Shown in pieces: positions 1 to 7,852 of a stretch of 43,650 bases of DNA (its first letter is position 1; each line of letters opens with the position of its first letter). Source of the stretch: Desulfobacterales bacterium (GTDB taxonomy: Bacteria > Desulfobacterota > Desulfobacteria > Desulfobacterales > JAEINQ01); assembly GCA_016342285.1 (NCBI GenBank), contig JAEINQ010000061.1, forward strand, positions 1 through 43,650, given 5' to 3'. Position numbers and translations under genes: made by a program. The notes beneath the pieces are model-generated. The model saw only the letters and a list, made by a program, of their open reading frames with translations, was not told the DNA's origin and ran no database searches.

Positions 1-1263
1 TTGGGTCAGGCGCGCCGTCATCATTTCACCCAATCCCGGGGGAACCTTTAGCGCGTAGGTCTCTTCTGGTGTGATTTGGTATCTCAGCTCCGGGTTGAGG
101 TCCCTGAGTTCGTTTTCGGTTACCCCCAGGACCTTGGCCACATTCTTTAAGTGTACACGACGTGATACGTCAATGGTTTCATAGGTCATGGGCGGGTCGG
201 CGGTCAACTCAGGCATGCCGTATTTTCCGGGGTTTGAAATGATGTGAAGGGTCGCCAGAAACCGTGGCACATACCGCGCTGTTTCCCGTGGCAGACGTTC
301 GTAAAGGTCCCAGAAATTGTCCAGGTAATTGACGTTCTGGCTTCGAATGACGCGAAGGACGCGACCTTCGCCGCAGTTGTAAGCGGCCAGGACCGTGGTC
401 CAGTCCCCGAAAATCTGGTGGAGTTCCTTGAGATAGGCAACGGCCGCGTTCGTGGCCTTGACGGGGTCGATCCGTTCGTCGATGTACATGTCGCGTTTGA
501 GCCCGAACTTATACCCGGTGGAAGGGATGAACTGCCACAGCCCCAGGGCCCTGGCCCGGGACAGGGCGGCAACCTTGAAGCCGCTCTCGATCAGCGGCAG
601 CCATGAGAGTGCCGCGGGAAGGCCGGCCTCTTTTAGCGCCTTGAGAATCATCGGTCGGTAGCGCCCGGACCTGCGATAGGACGCGATGAAGAAGGCGCGT
701 TCACCATTGGTGAAGCGCTTGATTTCTTCCTCCACATGCTGGTTCATGGACCGGGGAATTTCCTTGTAGTTGCCGTTGACCACGATATGGCGCGATGCGT
801 AGATCTCTAGAATCCGTTTGGAAATTAAAAATCGAAGGTCTTCCTTTTGCTGCATCAGCTTGGGGTCGTCCACATCGGCGGCAAGGATAAGGGAGTACGC
901 CTGATCCAACGCATCCAGAGCGCTTTCCAGATCGCCCTTTTGCCAGAAATCTTGGGCCACCTGGCAAAAGTCCAGGGCTTCGTCCAGGACCGGCTGTCCG
1001 CCCTTGGACGGTTCCGGCTGCCGGGCGGTGTTTTCCATCTGAAGTGCCGGTTTGACAGGCAAGGCCGTGGCGACGGTCGGCTTGACCGTGGCAGGTGTTT
1101 GTTCCGGTGCCGGTTGGCTTTGATGATCGATGGTGGTCGTCGGTTCCGGCTTTTCTGCCAGCACCGGCCCTTTGGGGTCCAGATGATACGTTGTTGTGGC
1201 GGCGCAGCCCCAGAACAATCCGAGCAGCATCAATGTAACAGGGAGTAGACGATGACCTCTCAA
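1..1263 (-). CDS. mltD: MltD-type membrane-bound lytic murein transglycosylase, 3' truncated by window edge
   Basis: Cleaves the glycan strand of peptidoglycan in the periplasm, forming 1,6-anhydromuramic acid ends. Read on the minus strand, the protein has a short basic N-terminus, a hydrophobic segment ending LGLFWGC (likely lipoprotein cysteine, though Trp at -2 is atypical), a Pro/Thr-rich linker, then the SLT catalytic domain with the glutamate in LPLIESGF (about residue 226) and the family motifs ALGLWQFIPSTG and AAYNCGEGRV. A LysM-like peptidoglycan-binding segment follows (DVSRRVHLKNVAKVLGVTE). I chose TTG at 1263: it directly follows an in-frame stop, has AAGGA 7 nt upstream, and gives a complete signal peptide, whereas ATG at 1230 leaves only 8 residues before the cysteine. 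The C-terminus, possibly with more LysM repeats, lies outside the window. Family assignment is firm; the start is likely. Confidence 0.88.
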   Translation of the reverse strand, partial: MRGHRLLPVTLMLLGLFWGCAATTTYHLDPKGPVLAEKPEPTTTIDHQSQPAPEQTPATVKPTVATALPVKPALQMENTARQPEPSKGGQPVLDEALDFCQVAQDFWQKGDLESALDALDQAYSLILAADVDDPKLMQQKEDLRFLISKRILEIYASRHIVVNGNYKEIPRSMNQHVEEEIKRFTNGERAFFIASYRRSGRYRPMILKALKEAGLPAALSWLPLIESGFKVAALSRARALGLWQFIPSTGYKFGLKRDMYIDERIDPVKATNAAVAYLKELHQIFGDWTTVLAAYNCGEGRVLRVIRSQNVNYLDNFWDLYERLPRETARYVPRFLATLHIISNPGKYGMPELTADPPMTYETIDVSRRVHLKNVAKVLGVTENELRDLNPELRYQITPEETYALKVPPGLGEMMTARLTQ

Positions 1264-1850
1264 TTAAACATCCTTGGCCTGCCGTGCCTAGTATTGGCGC
1301 GGCGTGTGACACCCGTTCAAGGGTGCGATTTATGGGTCACCTGAACAGCAGACAGGTCGCTGAGCCGGCTTTGCGGTGAGGGCGATAATGTGCCGAAGCG
1401 ATACACAAAATCGTTCGGGCCTGTCAAGGCGTAACGCACAAGGGCACTTGATCGGCCGGCCTCAATGGTTACCATGCCTTTGTCCGGGCTCGGAGAGGGC
1501 CGGTAGGGAGATAAGAATTAGGTCCGTTTCTATCCGGATATTTTGTGTCTGTCAATAGCAAAACCACAATATATAGAGCATTGGTTGGTCGTTACCCCCG
1601 GCCATGGGAGGCCGATGGCCCCAATATGTTCGGCCGTTGTTCCGTGCTCGGGGACGATCAGAATAGATCGGCGGGTTGATTTGGGAATATTGGCGTATTT
1701 GGCCAGAAAAAGCTGAAATATGGCGAGAAATGGCATATTTGACAAATATCTAATAAATATGTTTGGAAATACCCGGTTTAAGCAAAAATTTTATATTGCT
1801 ATTTTGAATGGAATCGGTTAAAAGCTTCTGTTCAGTTCTATTGAAAACGG
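1264..1850. other. Non-coding spacer between mltD and the tRNA-tuf cluster
   Basis: About 590 bases between divergent units. I see no convincing gene: short open frames here lack ribosome binding sites and family resemblance. The stretch 1680-1770 is strongly AT-rich and contains the heptamer AAATATG at 1716-1722 and 1755-1761 with its complement CATATTT at 1734-1740 between them, so inverted pairs can form on either side. The divergent mltD promoter and upstream activating DNA for the tRNA operon presumably lie here; that is inference. Confidence 0.5.
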
Positions 1851-1879
1851 TTGACGAGGCCGTTTTTTTGTTGTAGACA
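1851..1879 (+). promoter_or_regulatory. Sigma-70-type promoter for the tRNA-tuf operon
   Basis: TTGACG at 1851-1856 and TAGACA at 1874-1879 are separated by exactly 17 bases and lie 19 bases upstream of the first tRNA, as expected for a stable-RNA promoter. The upstream 60 bases are AT-rich, which may act as an UP element. Start site not determined. Confidence 0.6.
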
Positions 1880-1897
1880 ATACGCTTGTGTGTCAGA

Positions 1898-1973
1898 GCC
1901 AGAGTAGCTCAGTTGGTAGAGCGCCTCACTTGTAATGAGGATGTCGCGGGTTCAACTCCTGTCTCTGGCTCCA
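1898..1973 (+). tRNA. thrU: tRNA-Thr(TGT)
   Basis: 76-nt cloverleaf with acceptor arms GCCAGAG and CTCTGGC, D-loop AGCTCAGTTGGTAGAGC, anticodon loop CTTGTAA (anticodon TGT), T-arm GGGTTCAACTC and encoded CCA. First of four tRNAs in the order Thr-Tyr-Gly-Thr followed by tuf, the order of thrU-tyrU-glyT-thrT-tufB in E. coli. Confidence 0.96.
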
Positions 1974-1992
1974 AGGTATGGATACGAATCTT

Positions 1993-2077
1993 GGTGGGGT
2001 TCCCGAGTGGTCAAAGGGAACAGACTGTAAATCTGTCGGCGACGCCTTCGGAGGTTCAAATCCTCCCCCCACCACCA
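1993..2077 (+). tRNA. tyrU: tRNA-Tyr(GTA)
   Basis: 85-nt class II tRNA with acceptor arms GGTGGGG and CCCCACC, anticodon loop CTGTAAA (anticodon GTA), a long variable arm (GTCGGCGACGCCTTC region), T-loop GGTTCAAATCC and encoded CCA. It lies 19 nt after tRNA-Thr and is surely co-transcribed. Confidence 0.96.
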
Positions 2078-2245
2078 ACCGAAACAAGAGTCGCATGTAG
2101 GAGATTCCGGGTCGCATCGGAATCGCGTAAACTACGTGACTTCCTCGGCGAATCTTGATGTGCTTGAGATGAGGGGATGAGACGGTGGTGCCGGGGGCGA
2201 GGCGAAGCCAATCGGTGGCCAGTGGGGATGCCTTGATATATACGG

Positions 2246-2321
<76 letters not shown>

Positions 2322-2377
2322 TTTTTACCGGCATTCTCATCGTTGACCTTAGGAAGCCTTTTCAGTTCTGGATCAGT

Positions 2378-2455
2378 GCCCACGTAGCTCAGTCAGGTAG
2401 AGCGCTTCCTTGGTAAGGAAGAGGTTCATCGGTTCGATTCCGATCGTGGGCTCCA
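2378..2455 (+). tRNA. thrT: tRNA-Thr(GGT)
   Basis: 78-nt cloverleaf with acceptor arms GCCCACG and CGTGGGC, D-loop AGCTCAGTCAGGTAGAGC, anticodon loop TTGGTAA (anticodon GGT), T-loop GGTTCGATTCC and encoded CCA. It directly precedes tuf, as thrT precedes tufB in E. coli. Confidence 0.96.
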
Positions 2456-2588
2456 CGCTTCCACAGAAACATCCTTATGGCTCCAAGGGGTACACAAGTT
2501 CATCTCCATAAACCACGGGAAGTGACCATCCAGAAAACGTTTAATCGTTCAGTCAGGAAATTCCAAATACGCATGGGAGGATCGGAAG

Positions 2589-3782
<1,194 letters not shown>

Positions 3783-3800
3783 GGCCGAAGGAGTCAACTG

Positions 3801-3950
3801 GTGAGAATCATCGTTACCCTTGCATGTACCGAATGCAAACAAAGAAACTATACGACGACGAAAAACAAGCGCACCACTCCGGACAAGCTGGAATTCAGCA
3901 AATATTGCCGTTTCTGTAAGAAGCATACGCCGCACAAGGAAACCAAATAG
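3801..3950 (+). CDS. rpmG: 50S ribosomal protein L33 (zinc-binding form)
   Basis: 49-residue protein of the large subunit near the E site. GTG start with GAAGGAG at 3787-3793. The sequence begins MRIIVTLACTECKQRNY and has two CxxC pairs (C9/C12 and C36/C39), so this is the zinc-ribbon C+ paralogue, not the cysteine-free version. Position between tuf and secE is common outside the gammaproteobacteria. Short but unambiguous. Confidence 0.97.
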   Translation: MRIIVTLACTECKQRNYTTTKNKRTTPDKLEFSKYCRFCKKHTPHKETK

Positions 3951-4013
3951 CTGGAGTCGATCTCCTGCGGCGGTCTGGAATCGGCTCATACGGTGAGGTG
4001 AATCGGGTGATTA

Positions 4014-4090
4014 AGGCCAGTAGCTCCAATTGGTAGAGCACCGGACTCCAAATCCGGGTGTTGGGGGTTCGAGCCCCTCCTGGCCTGCCA
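4014..4090 (+). tRNA. trpT: tRNA-Trp(CCA)
   Basis: 77-nt cloverleaf with acceptor arms AGGCCAG and CTGGCCT, anticodon loop CTCCAAA (anticodon CCA), T-loop GGTTCGAGCCC and encoded CCA. It sits between rpmG and secE, so the transcript must be cut on both sides. The D-arm AGCTCCAATTGGTAGAGC is ordinary. Confidence 0.96.
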
Positions 4091-4102
4091 TCATATCTCG
4101 GT

Positions 4103-4165
4103 AAAGCTCAGAGTTTTCGCACCGGAAATGGACCCAAGCGCCGCGTGTTGAAAACCCTGAGCTTT
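4103..4165 (+). repeat. Long inverted repeat between tRNA-Trp and secE
   Basis: The arms at 4103-4118 (AAAGCTCAGAGTTTTC) and 4150-4165 (GAAAACCCTGAGCTTT) are complementary at 15 of 16 positions, with a 31-nt loop. There is no run of T after the stem, so it is not a classical terminator. It starts 12 nt after the tRNA 3' end and finishes 9 nt before the secE Shine-Dalgarno. A double-strand cleavage site that separates tRNA from mRNA, or a 5' stabiliser of secE mRNA, are the best guesses. Confidence 0.75.
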
Positions 4166-4183
4166 CACCATTTTAGGAGAACC

Positions 4184-4582
4184 ATGGCACGGTTGCAGAA
4201 AAAAATAAGTCCTGAGGCCAAAAAGAAGAAAAAGATCAAGGCGGACACTGCCGAGGATGGGCAAGGAAACGAGGCCGAAGCCAAAAAAGGGAAACCGTTT
4301 TCCGGCGCTTCGCGCGACACCACGAAAAAGGTGGTTTCCACAACCAAAAAGGCGGACGGAAGCCCTCGGGCGACCCTTATGGCCAAAAAACCCAATTTCG
4401 TGAATCAGTCCGTCCAGTTTCTTCGGGAAGTCAAGGTGGAACTGAAGAAAGTGGCTTGGCCTACGCGAAAGCAGACCATCGGGTCCACGGTGGTGGTCAT
4501 CGTGCTGGTCATGATTGTTTCGCTCTTTCTCGGTGTGGTGGACTTCGGGCTGAACAACCTGATTCGTGTCGTTTTACAGTAG
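4184..4582 (+). CDS. secE: Preprotein translocase subunit SecE with basic N-terminal extension
   Basis: Clamps SecY in the SecYEG channel. 132 residues: about 70 N-terminal residues are low-complexity and Lys/Glu/Thr-rich, followed by the conserved cytosolic amphipathic helix and hinge (FLREVKVELKKVAWPTRKQ) and one membrane segment (about residues 101-122). Most single-span SecE proteins are roughly 60-80 residues, so half of this protein is extension. Start ATG 4184 has AGGAGA at 4175-4180; frames reaching further upstream run into the tRNA-Trp gene. nusG follows after 15 nt, the usual pairing. Confidence 0.95.
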   Translation: MARLQKKISPEAKKKKKIKADTAEDGQGNEAEAKKGKPFSGASRDTTKKVVSTTKKADGSPRATLMAKKPNFVNQSVQFLREVKVELKKVAWPTRKQTIGSTVVVIVLVMIVSLFLGVVDFGLNNLIRVVLQ

Positions 4583-4597
4583 GGCAGGGGGATTGGG

Positions 4598-5128
4598 ATG
4601 GCAATGAAATGGTATATCGTCCATGTTTATTCGGGATTTGAAGGCAAGGTCAAGGCATCCCTGGAGGAGCGAATCGCTTCGTCGCAGCATCCCGATAAAT
4701 TTGGCGAAGTCCTTGTCCCAACCGAGCAGGTCGTTGAACTGGTCAAGGGGAAGAGAAGAGAATCTTCCCGAAAGTTCTACCCGGGCTACATTTTGGTCAA
4801 CATGGAACTGGACAACGATAGCTGGCACGTGGTCAACGATACGGCCAAGGTGACCGGATTTCTCGGTGGGCGTTCCAAACCCGCGCCTCTTTCCGATGAA
4901 GAGGCGGCCCAGATCCTCAACCGAATGGAAGCCGGAAAGCTCAAGCCCAAACCCAAGTACCTCTTTGAATCAGGTGATGAGGTCCGGGTCATTGACGGCC
5001 CCTTTGCCAACTTCAACGGAACGGTCGAAGACGTCAATCCGGAGAAGGGCAAGATTAAAGTATTGGTGAGTATTTTTGGCCGTGCAACACCTGTCGAACT
5101 GGAATTTGTCCAAGTGACAAAGCTATAG
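4598..5128 (+). CDS. nusG: Transcription elongation/antitermination factor NusG
   Basis: Binds the RNA polymerase clamp through its N-terminal domain and links to Rho or ribosomal S10 through the C-terminal KOW domain. 176 residues. N-terminal motif WYIVHVYSGFEGKV, the PGYILVNM strand, and the KOW motif GDEVRVIDGPFANFNGTVE are visible. ATG at 4598; a second ATG at 4604 (MKWYIV) is possible. It is followed 19 nt later by rplK, the standard secE-nusG-rplK order. Confidence 0.98.
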   Translation: MAMKWYIVHVYSGFEGKVKASLEERIASSQHPDKFGEVLVPTEQVVELVKGKRRESSRKFYPGYILVNMELDNDSWHVVNDTAKVTGFLGGRSKPAPLSDEEAAQILNRMEAGKLKPKPKYLFESGDEVRVIDGPFANFNGTVEDVNPEKGKIKVLVSIFGRATPVELEFVQVTKL

Positions 5129-5147
5129 AACCCTAGGAGCAAGAAAC

Positions 5148-5570
5148 ATGGCAAAGAAAGTAATCGCGCAGATCAAGCTGCAGGTTCCGGCTGGAAAGGC
5201 CAATCCTTCTCCGCCCATTGGCCCTGCATTGGGGCAGCATGGCGTTAATATCATGGATTTTTGTAAGGCCTTCAATTCCCGGACCGCCGGTGAGGAAGGG
5301 ATGATCATTCCGGTGGTCATCACGGTATTTGCCGATCGAACCTTCAATTTTATCACAAAGACACCGCCTGCGGCCGTGCTGTTAAAAAAGGCAGCCAAGA
5401 TCGCCAAGGGTGCTGCCGATCCCAAACGAGATCGGGTCGGAAAAGTCACGCGAGCCCAGGTCGAAGAGATCGCCCAGCTCAAGATGCCCGACCTCAACGC
5501 CATTGATCTCGACGGTGCCTGCAAGATTATTGCCGGCACGGCTAGAAGCATGGGAATCGAAGTCGTCTAA
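5148..5570 (+). CDS. rplK: 50S ribosomal protein L11
   Basis: Builds the GTPase-associated centre with 23S helices 43/44 and L10. 140 residues, normal length. N-terminal IKLQVPAGKANPSPPIGPALG loop (the thiostrepton-region prolines) and the C-terminal rRNA-binding domain ending TARSMGIEVV are typical. Shine-Dalgarno TAGGAG lies upstream of the ATG. First gene of rplKAJL. Confidence 0.98.
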   Translation: MAKKVIAQIKLQVPAGKANPSPPIGPALGQHGVNIMDFCKAFNSRTAGEEGMIIPVVITVFADRTFNFITKTPPAAVLLKKAAKIAKGAADPKRDRVGKVTRAQVEEIAQLKMPDLNAIDLDGACKIIAGTARSMGIEVV

Positions 5571-5587
5571 GGGCTGTTTGACAGATG

Positions 5588-5619
5588 CCGCGGCCGGGTC
5601 AAGGCGCGTGGTGCCGCGG
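5588..5619 (+). promoter_or_regulatory. GC-rich hairpin in the rplK-rplA spacer
   Basis: CCGCGGC at 5588-5594 can pair with GCCGCGG at 5613-5619 (7 bp, 18-nt loop) inside a 101-nt spacer that is unusually long for rplK-rplA. There is no T-run. Could be an L1-related regulatory element or a processing site; function unknown. Confidence 0.35.
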
Positions 5620-5671
5620 GATTGGCAACCCATAACTGGAAACAAGGAACTTAAGGAGCAAGTGGAAAACG

Positions 5672-6376
5672 ATGCCGAAGCGGGGTAAAAAATATCTGGA
5701 AAAAATCAAAAATTTGGACTCTTCGGCCCGGCTCGATTTTACCTCGGCCGTCCAGATGGCCATTGATGCTTCCTATGCCAAATTTGACGAGACGGTGGAC
5801 GTGGCCGTGAGTTTAGGCGTTGATCCTAGACACGCCGACCAGATGGTCAGAGGAACGGTGGTGCTGCCAAACGGTCTCGGAAAAGAGATTCGGGTGGTTG
5901 TTTTCGCCAAGGGCGAAAAGGAAAAGGAAGCGCTGGACGCCGGTGCCGACCATGTGGGCAATGACGAACTGATCGAAAAGATCAAGGGTGGTTGGCTCGA
6001 TTTCGACAAAGCCGTCGCCACGCCGGACATGATGGGCTCCGTGGGCAAGATCGGACGGGTTCTCGGCCCCCGGGGAATGATGCCCAACGCCAAAACCGGG
6101 ACCGTGACCTTCGATCTCGAACGGGCTGTCAAGGAACTAAAGGCAGGCAAGATCGATTTCCGCGTGGAAAAGGCGGGAATCGTCCATGCCCCCATGGGCA
6201 AGGTTTCTTTTGGAGCTGAAAAGATTGTTCAGAACATGGCCGCTTTCATTGAAACCCTGGTCCGGCTCAAGCCATCTTCGAGCAAAGGCGCTTACGTTAG
6301 AGGGATCGCTATTTCCACCACCATGGGTCCGGGCGTCAAGGTTGATACGACCCTGGTAAAGGACCTGATCCGATAA
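5672..6376 (+). CDS. rplA: 50S ribosomal protein L1
   Basis: Forms the mobile L1 stalk that handles deacylated tRNA at the E site and in many bacteria represses its own operon. 234 residues, normal length. The signature region VGKIGRVLGPRGMMPNAKTG is present, as is the C-terminal STTMGPGVKVD motif. AAGGAG is at 5653-5658, a rather long 13 nt before the ATG. Confidence 0.98.
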   Translation: MPKRGKKYLEKIKNLDSSARLDFTSAVQMAIDASYAKFDETVDVAVSLGVDPRHADQMVRGTVVLPNGLGKEIRVVVFAKGEKEKEALDAGADHVGNDELIEKIKGGWLDFDKAVATPDMMGSVGKIGRVLGPRGMMPNAKTGTVTFDLERAVKELKAGKIDFRVEKAGIVHAPMGKVSFGAEKIVQNMAAFIETLVRLKPSSSKGAYVRGIAISTTMGPGVKVDTTLVKDLIR

Positions 6377-6499
6377 TAGTGCCCTTGTCGTTGTTTAATG
6401 ACCGATACGGGCCCTGTGGTTGCGTTGCGCGTTCTTTTTGATGTGGCGTAGCGCGTGCGGTTGGTTGTGCGTATCATTGTCACGATAACGAGAATTCCT

Positions 6500-6560
6500 G
6501 TCAAAGACCGTAGGTTCACGGACTGTGTTTAATCGGCAATGCCGGCCTACCGAGATGTGG
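6500..6560 (+). ncRNA. L10 leader (autoregulatory mRNA element of rplJL)
   Basis: The 242-nt spacer before rplJ holds GTCAAAGACCGTAGG (from 6500) and, 31 nt after it, CCTACCGAGATG (6546-6557). The pairing GTAGG/CCTAC next to an AAAGACC bulge resembles the conserved core of the L10 leader family (E. coli core AAAGAC-GCAGG ... CCTGCCGAG). In that family the L10-L12 complex binds this element and blocks rplJL translation. Exact borders of the structured RNA are not determined and may begin further upstream. Confidence 0.72.
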
Positions 6561-6618
6561 GGTTATTTGGTTAGACCCTCCGGTTTTTTACAGATGTGAA
6601 AGGAGGTGTTAAAAAGAC

Positions 6619-7140
6619 GTGAAATTAACTGATAAACAACAAATTGTCGAGGAACTCAGCAAGAAGCTTGCTTCGTCCAAGGTCGTCATCGTTACGGACT
6701 ATAAAGGCCTGGATGTCGCCGCCATGAACAATCTGCGGCGAAAACTCCGCGATGCTCAGGTGGAATTCAAGGTTGTTAAGAATACCTTGCTGGTCCGTGC
6801 CTCTGAAAACACGGATGCCGCTTTGATCGCAGGCAGCTTCAAAGGCCCCAGTGCCATTGCCCTCAGCTATGACGATCCGGTTGCTCCTGCCAAGGTCCTG
6901 ACTGACTTTGCCAAGGAAAACAAGAAACTGGAAATCAAAATTGGTGTCATGGATGGCCGGGTGATCGACGCCGCGGGCATTGTGACCCTGTCGTCGCTGC
7001 CTTCGCGCGAAGTGCTATTGGGACAGGTTCTGGCCGCCATGAACGGCGTGTCTACCGGTCTGGTTCGGACCCTCAATGCAATCCCTGCGAAACTTCTCTA
7101 CGCGCTGCAGGCCATCAAAGAACAGAAAGAAGCCGCCTGA
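6619..7140 (+). CDS. rplJ: 50S ribosomal protein L10
   Basis: Anchors the L7/L12 stalk to the GTPase centre. 173 residues; the N-terminal rRNA-binding domain (VIVTDYKGLDVAAMNNLRRKLR, shown here in part) precedes the C-terminal helix that binds L12 dimers. GTG start at 6619, supported by AGGAGGTG at 6601-6608. Preceded by the L10 leader, so translation is probably feedback-regulated by L10-L12. Confidence 0.97.
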   Translation: MKLTDKQQIVEELSKKLASSKVVIVTDYKGLDVAAMNNLRRKLRDAQVEFKVVKNTLLVRASENTDAALIAGSFKGPSAIALSYDDPVAPAKVLTDFAKENKKLEIKIGVMDGRVIDAAGIVTLSSLPSREVLLGQVLAAMNGVSTGLVRTLNAIPAKLLYALQAIKEQKEAA

Positions 7141-7242
7141 TTGGCTGGTTTGCCGCCCATTTGATTCCGTCGACAAAAGGGGCCAAGGCCCCAACGGCGC
7201 CGTTTCACATTAAAAAAGAAAGATACTGGAGGATAGAATAAA

Positions 7243-7626
7243 ATGGCAGATATCACCAAGAACGATGTGATTGAGTTTATTGCAAACATGACCGTGCTTG
7301 ATCTTTCCGAGCTGGTCAAAGAGCTCGAAGAAAAATTCGGCGTTTCCGCTGCCGCCCCCATGGCCATGATGGCCGCCGGCCCCGCGGATGCCGGGGCGGG
7401 TGAAGCTGAGGAACAGACGGAGTTCGACGTTGTTCTGATCGCCGCCGGCGACAAGAAAATTCAGGTAATCAAGGAAGTACGCGCCATCACCGGTCTCGGC
7501 CTCAAAGATGCCAAGGAGCTTGTGGACAACAGCCCCAAACCGGTTAAGGAAGGCATCGGTAAAGAGGAAGCCGAAAAAGTCAAAGCCCAGCTCGAAGAAG
7601 CAGGTGCCCAGGTGGAGCTCAAGTAG
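7243..7626 (+). CDS. rplL: 50S ribosomal protein L7/L12
   Basis: Multi-copy stalk protein that recruits translational GTPases. 127 residues: N-terminal dimerisation helices, an Ala/Gly-rich flexible hinge (about residues 36-55), and the C-terminal factor-binding domain with KIQVIKEVRAITGLGLKDAK. Shine-Dalgarno GGAGG lies upstream of the ATG. It is 102 nt downstream of rplJ, as usual. Confidence 0.98.
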   Translation: MADITKNDVIEFIANMTVLDLSELVKELEEKFGVSAAAPMAMMAAGPADAGAGEAEEQTEFDVVLIAAGDKKIQVIKEVRAITGLGLKDAKELVDNSPKPVKEGIGKEEAEKVKAQLEEAGAQVELK

Positions 7627-7683
7627 ACGATATCCAGAAGGCGGTGCCTCGTTGTTACAGCGGGGCGTCGGTGACCGGATTGC

Positions 7684-7737
7684 GGGGCCGTTGGAGACGA
7701 AAAGGCGGAATTTCCTCCCTTTCGTTTTCTCGGCCCC
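7684..7737 (+). promoter_or_regulatory. Nested stem in the rplL-rpoB spacer (likely RNase III site or attenuator)
   Basis: An outer perfect 7-bp stem, GGGGCCG (7684-7690) with CGGCCCC (7731-7737), encloses an inner stem at 7697-7724 of 12 positions, 10 of them paired, with a 5-nt loop. Four Ts directly follow the inner stem. In E. coli the same spacer holds an attenuator and an RNase III cleavage site that set the ratio of ribosomal protein to polymerase; equivalence here is inferred from position and shape. Confidence 0.65.
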
Positions 7738-7852
7738 TTCGGGCTCCATAGCCATGCTTCAGATCGTACCGGTACAAAATTTAGACCGAGTCGATCACCA
7801 GGCCCCGTTGAAGGGCCTTTGAAATTCCAACTCATTTGAATTTGGAGATGCC

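Noticed and set aside
244..1312. Several open frames of 60-200 codons on both strands over 244-1312
   Set aside because: They are in other frames over mltD, whose minus-strand frame has clear SLT and LysM motifs.
4058..4183. Longer secE start upstream
   Set aside because: It would begin inside tRNA-Trp and run through the inverted repeat; ATG 4184 has a proper Shine-Dalgarno.
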